Assembly (NCBI GenBank): GCA_015487895.1
Contig: WFOW01000179.1
Coordinates: 1 to 12,623, forward strand
Source of the DNA: Gammaproteobacteria bacterium
GTDB taxonomy: Bacteria; Pseudomonadota; Gammaproteobacteria; S144-34
Direction of reading: 5' to 3'
Length of the DNA: 12,623 nt
Shown here: positions 9,349 through 12,623 of the stretch, in pieces
How positions within the stretch are numbered: position 1 is the stretch's first letter
Layout: each line of letters starts with the position of its first letter
The notes under the pieces: generated by a model
Databases searched by the model: none
The model's input: only the letters and a program-made list of their open reading frames with translations
What the model was told of the DNA's origin: nothing
Made by a program: the position numbers and the translations under genes

Positions 9349-9588
9349 GTGGCGCGCGCGGTCCTGGACGCCCGCAACCTGCTCTGCCCCCTGCCCGTGA
9401 TCCGCACGCAGGACCGCATCGCGCGCATGGCCCCCGGCGACGTGCTCGAGGTGCGCGCCACCGACCCCGGCGCCCTCAACGACATCCCCGCCTGGTGCCG
9501 CGTCAGCGGACACCGCGTGCTGGAGGCCCGCGAGGAGGGCCGCGAGGTGGTGGTGGTCATCGAGGTCGGCGATGGCGCGGACGGCTGA
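9349..9588 (+). CDS. tusA: TusA-family sulfur carrier protein
   Basis: 79-residue cytosolic sulfur carrier. TusA accepts persulfide sulfur from a cysteine desulfurase or rhodanese and passes it on, to TusBCDE/MnmA for tRNA 2-thiouridine, to molybdenum cofactor synthesis, or to the Dsr/Hdr pathways in sulfur oxidisers. The family signature CPLP (C13-P-L-P16, after LDARNLL) is intact, with the MAPGDVLEVRATDPGALNDIPAWC stretch typical of the beta-alpha-beta fold (residues 26-49). The GTG start at 9349 is supported by AGGGA 6 bases upstream and by correct placement of the N-terminal strand. It sits 11 bases after the PP-loop gene and overlaps the CDF gene by 17 bases, so all three are co-transcribed. 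No dsrE or rhodanese gene, the usual partners in sulfur oxidisers, is adjacent. Confidence 0.93.
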   Translation: MARAVLDARNLLCPLPVIRTQDRIARMAPGDVLEVRATDPGALNDIPAWCRVSGHRVLEAREEGREVVVVIEVGDGADG

Positions 9589-10735
9589 GGCGGCCCTCGA
9601 CCACGGCCGCTACCGCACGGCGCGGCGGGTGACGGTGGTCGGCGCCGCCGTCAACCTCGTGCTCGCCGTGGCCAAGGTCGTGATCGGCTGGCTGGCCCAC
9701 TCGCAGGCGCTCATCGCCGACGGCGTGCACTCGCTCTCGGATCTCGCGAGCGATGCCGTCGTGCTGCTCGCGGCCAAGCACGCGAGCCGCGAGGCCGACC
9801 GCGAGCACCCCTACGGCCACGGGCGCATCGAGACCGCGGCCACCGTCGCCCTCGGCGTCGCCCTGATCGCCGTGGGGCTCGGCATCGCCATCGACGCCGG
9901 GCGCCACCTGCTCGACCCGGCCCTGCTCGCCGTGCCGGGGACGGCGGCGCTCGCCGTGGCCGTCGCCTCGGTGCTCTCCAAGGAATGGCTCTATCACTAC
10001 ACCGTGCGCGTCGCGCGGGCGCTGCGCTCGGACATGCTGCGCGCCAACGCCTGGCACCACCGCACCGACGCCGTCTCCTCGCTGGTCGTGCTCGCCGGCG
10101 TCGGCGGCGCCATGGCGGGCTTCCCCTACCTCGACGCCGTGGCCGCCATCGGCGTGGCGGGCTTCATCGTCAAGATCGGCTGGGACCTCGCCTTCCGCAG
10201 CGTGCGCGAGCTGATCGACACCGCCCTCGAGCCCGAGCGCGTGGAGGCCATCCGGCGGGCCATCCTCGCCGTCGACGGCGTGCGCAGCCTCCACATGCTG
10301 CGCACGCGCCGCATGGGCCCGGACGCCCTCGTCGACGTGCATATCCAGGTCGACCCGCGCCTGAGCGTCTCCGAGGGCCACCAGATCGGCGAGACCGTGC
10401 GCCGGCGGCTCATCGAGCAGATCGACGAGGTCGCCGACGTCACCGTGCACGTCGACCCCGAGGACGACGCCGAGGGGCCGCGCTGCGAAGGCCTGCCGCT
10501 GCGCGCCGAGGTGCTCGAGCGCCTCGGGCGGCGCTGGGCCGGTGTCCCCGCCGCGCGCCGCATCGAGGAGGTCACGCTCCACTACCTGGACGGGCGGATC
10601 CACGTGGACGTGACCCTGCCGCTCGATGTCGCGCGCGACCGCGCCGAGGCCGAGGCCCTCGCCCGCGCCCTGCGCGAGGCCGCCGCGGGGCTCGAGGGGA
10701 TCGGCGAGGTGCGCGTCCATTTCCGCCATGGGTGA
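9572..10735 (+). CDS. Cation diffusion facilitator (CDF) metal exporter with tandem C-terminal domains
   Basis: 387-residue inner-membrane divalent cation/proton antiporter. Six hydrophobic helices lie at about 20-42, 46-68, 88-110, 121-138, 167-186 and 189-207. The transport site is visible as H53-x3-D57 in DGVHSLSD (helix 2) and H162-x3-D166 in HHRTDAVSS (start of helix 5); HPYGHGRIE (79-87) is another family hallmark. Residues about 220-296 form the cytosolic ZT-dimer domain. Residues about 327-387 look like a second, similar alpha/beta domain, making the protein about 90 residues longer than E. coli FieF (300). An H-x3-D pair is typical of Zn-type transporters, but the metal (Zn, Fe, Mn, Ni or Co) is not certain. 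Start ATG 9572 has GAGGT 6 bases upstream and overlaps tusA by 17 bases, implying coupling. Confidence 0.93.
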   Translation: MARTAEAALDHGRYRTARRVTVVGAAVNLVLAVAKVVIGWLAHSQALIADGVHSLSDLASDAVVLLAAKHASREADREHPYGHGRIETAATVALGVALIAVGLGIAIDAGRHLLDPALLAVPGTAALAVAVASVLSKEWLYHYTVRVARALRSDMLRANAWHHRTDAVSSLVVLAGVGGAMAGFPYLDAVAAIGVAGFIVKIGWDLAFRSVRELIDTALEPERVEAIRRAILAVDGVRSLHMLRTRRMGPDALVDVHIQVDPRLSVSEGHQIGETVRRRLIEQIDEVADVTVHVDPEDDAEGPRCEGLPLRAEVLERLGRRWAGVPAARRIEEVTLHYLDGRIHVDVTLPLDVARDRAEAEALARALREAAAGLEGIGEVRVHFRHG

Positions 10736-10752
10736 CGCACGAACCTGGTGCG
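10736..10752. promoter_or_regulatory. Candidate upstream NtrC site of glnA (weaker)
   Basis: CGCACG-N5-GGTGCG matches 9 of 12 fixed positions of the NtrC consensus TGCACC-N5-GGTGCA. Its centre is 31 bases (about three helical turns) from the perfect site downstream, close to the 32-base spacing of the two E. coli glnA sites, so two NtrC dimers could sit on the same DNA face. It begins directly after the CDF stop codon. Confidence 0.6.
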
Positions 10753-10766
10753 CGCGGGGTGCGGTA

Positions 10767-10783
10767 TGCACCATTTTGGTGCA
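10767..10783. promoter_or_regulatory. NtrC (NRI) binding site, perfect consensus
   Basis: TGCACC-ATTTT-GGTGCA is a perfect 17-base NtrC palindrome. Its centre lies about 97 bases upstream of the predicted sigma-54 start site, within the usual enhancer range. Phosphorylated NtrC bound here would activate glnA when nitrogen is limiting. It also stands out as AT-containing sequence in GC-rich surroundings. Confidence 0.88.
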
Positions 10784-10845
10784 CACAAAAGGCGCGAGGA
10801 GGCGCGGACCGTCGGCCTTTCAGGCACTTTTCTCCCGTCGCGCCG

Positions 10846-10861
10846 TGGCATATTTTCTGCA
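10846..10861 (+). promoter_or_regulatory. Sigma-54 (RpoN) promoter of glnA
   Basis: TGGCAT-ATTTT-CTGCA fits the -24/-12 consensus TGGCAC-N5-TTGCA, with the essential GG (10847-10848) and GC (10859-10860) separated by exactly 10 bases. Transcription should start near 10872, giving a leader of about 98 bases. Together with the two NtrC-like palindromes upstream, this makes nitrogen control of glnA nearly certain by sequence. Confidence 0.88.
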
Positions 10862-10950
10862 CTCCGCTCCGGCACCGGCCTGCGGGCGCGCGGCCCCGGC
10901 AGCGGCGTGCAGGAGAGCGAGATCCGGCTACGAACGCAAACGGTCCAGCC

Positions 10951-10964
10951 TTCCTTCGGAGGAA
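10951..10964 (+). promoter_or_regulatory. glnA ribosome binding site inside a small hairpin
   Basis: GGAGG at 10958-10962, 7 bases before the glnA ATG, is an optimal Shine-Dalgarno sequence and fixes the start at 10970 rather than at the upstream in-frame codons from 10748. TTCCT (10951-10955) can pair with AGGAA (10960-10964) around a TCGG loop, partly covering it. With only five pairs, a strong effect on translation is unlikely. Confidence 0.6.
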
Positions 10965-10969
10965 CGTCC

Positions 10970-12376
10970 ATGTCACAGAAGGTTCTGAAGATGATCAAGG
11001 ACAAGGGGGTCAAGTTCGTCGACCTCCGCTTCACCGACACCCGCGGCAAGGAGCAGCACGTCTCGGTCCCCGCGCACGTGGTCAACGCCGACTTCTTCAA
11101 GGCCGGCAAGATGTTCGACGGCTCGAGCATCGCCGGCTGGAAGAGCATCGCCGAGTCGGACATGGTGCTCATGCCCGACCCGTCGACGGCCGTCATGGAC
11201 CCCTTCGCGGACGAGCCCACGCTCATCCTGCGCTGCGACATCCTCGAGCCCTCCACCATGCAGGGCTACGAGCGTGACCCGCGCACCATCGCCAAGCGCG
11301 CCGAGGCCTATCTGAAGGCGAGCGGCGTCGGCGACACCGCCTACTTCGGGCCCGAGCCCGAGTTCTTCATCCTCGACGACGTGCGCTGGGGCGCGGACAT
11401 GAGCGGCGCCTTCTACAAGGTCGACTCCGAGGAGGCCTCCTGGAACAGCGAGCGCGTCTTCGAGGACGGCAACATCGGCCACCGGCCCTCGGTCAAGGGC
11501 GGCTACTTCCCGGTCCCGCCCGTGGACTCGCTGCAGGACATCCGCTCGGCGATGGCGCTGGTGCTCGAGGAGATGGGCGTGCCGGTCGAGGTGCACCACC
11601 ACGAGGTGGCCACCGCCGGCCAGTGCGAGATCGGCACCCGCTTCAACACGCTGGTGCGCAAGGCCGACGAGCTCCAGATCCTCAAGTACGTGGTCATGAA
11701 CGTCGCGCACAGCTACGGCAAGACCGCGACCTTCATGCCCAAGCCGCTGGTCGGCGACAACGGCAACGGCATGCACACGCACCAGTCGCTCGCCAAGGGC
11801 GGCAAGAACCTCTTCTCGGGCAACAAGTACGCGGGCCTGTCGGAGACGGCCCTCTACTACATCGGCGGCATCTTCAAGCACGCCAAGGCGATCAACGCCT
11901 TCGCCAACTCCTCGACCAACAGCTACAAGCGCCTGGTGCCCGGCTTCGAGGCGCCCGTGCTGCTCGCCTACTCGGCGCGCAACCGCTCGGCCTCCGTGCG
12001 CATCCCGCACGTGGCCAACCCCAAGGCGCGGCGCATCGAGGTCCGGTTCCCGGACTCCTGCGGCAACCCCTACCTCACCTTCGCCGCCATGCTCATGGCC
12101 GGCATCGACGGCATCAAGAACAAGATCCACCCCGGCGATCCGCTGGACAAGGATCTCTACGACCTGCCGCCCGAGGAGGAGAAGGCCATCCCGCGGGTGG
12201 CGGCCTCGCTCGAGGAGGCGCTCGAGGCGCTCGACAAGGACCGCGACTTCCTCAAGGCCGGCGGCGTCTTCACCGACGACGCCATCGACGGATACATCGA
12301 GCTCAAGATGGAGGAGGTGCAGCGGCTGCGCATGACCACGCACCCGGTCGAGTTCGACATGTACTACAGCCTCTGA
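10970..12376 (+). CDS. glnA: Glutamine synthetase, type I (adenylylation-regulated)
   Basis: 468-residue subunit of the cytosolic dodecamer that makes glutamine from glutamate, ammonia and ATP, the main route of ammonium assimilation. Numbering coincides with E. coli GlnA. Metal/ATP and substrate residues are present: E129 and E131 (FGPEPEFF), E212 and E220, H269 (GNGMHTHQS), R339 and R344 ([11 protein letters not shown]), E357 and R359, plus the D50 latch (MFDGSSI) and the E327 flap glutamate (GFEAPV). Y397 in LYDLPPEE is the residue adenylylated by GlnE, so the enzyme is the GSI-beta type switched off by nitrogen excess. The start is fixed by GGAGG 7 bases upstream. Transcription should depend on sigma-54/NtrC, and a strong terminator follows, so it is probably monocistronic. 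glnL/glnG, often downstream, are not within the window. Confidence 0.99.
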   Translation: MSQKVLKMIKDKGVKFVDLRFTDTRGKEQHVSVPAHVVNADFFKAGKMFDGSSIAGWKSIAESDMVLMPDPSTAVMDPFADEPTLILRCDILEPSTMQGYERDPRTIAKRAEAYLKASGVGDTAYFGPEPEFFILDDVRWGADMSGAFYKVDSEEASWNSERVFEDGNIGHRPSVKGGYFPVPPVDSLQDIRSAMALVLEEMGVPVEVHHHEVATAGQCEIGTRFNTLVRKADELQILKYVVMNVAHSYGKTATFMPKPLVGDNGNGMHTHQSLAKGGKNLFSGNKYAGLSETALYYIGGIFKHAKAINAFANSSTNSYKRLVPGFEAPVLLAYSARNRSASVRIPHVANPKARRIEVRFPDSCGNPYLTFAAMLMAGIDGIKNKIHPGDPLDKDLYDLPPEEEKAIPRVAASLEEALEALDKDRDFLKAGGVFTDDAIDGYIELKMEEVQRLRMTTHPVEFDMYYSL

Positions 12377-12399
12377 GCGCCACCGCGCTCGGCCCCTCG

Positions 12400-12436
12400 T
12401 GCCCCCGTCCGGCGCCGCCGGGCGGGGGCATTTCTT
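12400..12436 (+). terminator. Rho-independent terminator of glnA
   Basis: A 13-bp stem (12400-12412 with 12418-12430, one G-U pair) encloses a 5-base loop and is followed at once by TTTCTT (12431-12436). It begins 23 bases after the glnA stop. This is the clearest intrinsic terminator in the window. Confidence 0.93.
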
Positions 12437-12437
12437 G

Positions 12438-12461
12438 CGCGTGCCGTGTGCGCGGCACGCG
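12438..12461. repeat. Second GC-rich hairpin behind the glnA terminator
   Basis: A 9-bp perfect stem (12438-12446 with 12453-12461) closes a 6-base loop, two bases after the terminator T tract. No T run follows in either direction, so it is not an intrinsic terminator by itself; it may be the edge of the repeat that follows. Confidence 0.6.
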
Positions 12462-12467
12462 GCGCGC

Positions 12468-12623
12468 GGGAGGCGGGAGACGGGTAACGGGAGACAGGAG
12501 ACGGGAAAGATCAAAAGAGGCTGCGCCCGAAGGGCGCTCCACCCCTCGCCTCTCGATCCCCGCCTCCCGCCTCCCACATTCGTGGGAGTGGACGGGAGAC
12601 GGGTAACGGGAGACGGGAGACAG
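12468..12623. repeat. Non-coding GGGAGAC-type intergenic repeat region, running off the right edge
   Basis: The stretch is built on a degenerate GGGAGAC unit. An exact 22-base segment (CGGGAGACGGG followed by TAACGGGAGAC) occurs at 12474-12495 and again at 12593-12614, 119 bases apart. A 12-base inverted repeat (GGGAGGCGGGAG) pairs 12468-12479 with 12564-12575. Two compact hairpins lie inside: 12523-12537 (6-bp stem, GAA loop) and 12571-12588 (7-bp stem, ATTC loop). Codon bias breaks down here and no reading frame looks coding. It resembles a dispersed intergenic repeat or part of one; whether it recurs elsewhere in the genome cannot be seen from the window. Confidence 0.75.

Noticed and set aside
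10872..10969. Riboswitch or structured RNA in the glnA leader
   Set aside because: Only a five-pair hairpin at the ribosome binding site and generic GC-rich pairing are visible; no known glutamine-sensing RNA pattern was recognised.
10973..12577. Open frame of 534 codons antisense to glnA, and a similar one (9557-10786) antisense to the CDF gene
   Set aside because: Both are shadows of strongly conserved genes; the predicted proteins are repetitive and match nothing known, and no convincing ribosome binding site was seen.
12468..12623. CRISPR-like array
   Set aside because: The repeated units are short, irregular and of a simple GGGAGAC type, with no uniform spacers and no cas gene in the window.

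Overview
The window looks like chromosomal DNA of a GC-rich gammaproteobacterium, possibly a Chromatiales/Ectothiorhodospiraceae-like sulfur bacterium; the class is a fairly safe inference, anything narrower is a guess. Evidence: gammaproteobacterial GyrB, GlyQ, GlyS and GlnA sequences, uniformly GC-rich third codon positions, and the order gyrB > < plsC-gmhB-...-glyS-glyQ. From memory, the same order sits next to the replication origin in Pseudomonas (dnaA-dnaN-recF-gyrB-plsC-gmhB-glyS-glyQ), so the origin probably lies just left of the window.

Layout. Bases 1-1657 hold the C-terminal two thirds of gyrB (+). Bases 1716-2362 hold a two-gene Phd/YefM-VapC(PIN) toxin-antitoxin module (+) with a palindromic candidate operator, inserted between gyrB and plsC. 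Bases 2368-7405 are one minus-strand block, in transcription order glyQ, glyS, a MoaD/ThiS-like small protein, a MazG-like pyrophosphohydrolase, gmhB and plsC. Genes overlap or nearly touch, apart from a 99-base gap after glyS that carries a likely internal promoter.

Bases 7406-7583 are a divergent intergenic region. The plus strand then carries an unrecognised 190-residue helical protein (7584-8156), and a tight trio: an MnmA/ThiI-like PP-loop thiolase, a TusA sulfur carrier and a CDF metal exporter with an extra C-terminal domain (8249-10735). The trio looks like a small sulfur-relay/metal module; PP-loop plus TusA suggests transfer of sulfur to RNA, but the substrate is unknown.

Bases 10736-12436 are a textbook nitrogen-regulated glnA unit: two NtrC-like palindromes 31 bases apart, a sigma-54 -24/-12 promoter, a strong ribosome binding site, a complete type I glutamine synthetase with the adenylylated tyrosine, and a 13-bp intrinsic terminator. 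The last about 160 bases are a non-coding, hairpin-rich repeat built on a GGGAGAC unit that runs off the right edge.

Most of the window is housekeeping. The less ordinary points are the MoaD-like protein without a terminal Gly-Gly, the PP-loop/TusA/CDF cluster, the unrecognised 190-residue protein, and the terminal repeat. No RNA gene, insertion sequence or CRISPR array was seen, and no stretch above 300 bases lacks a gene.
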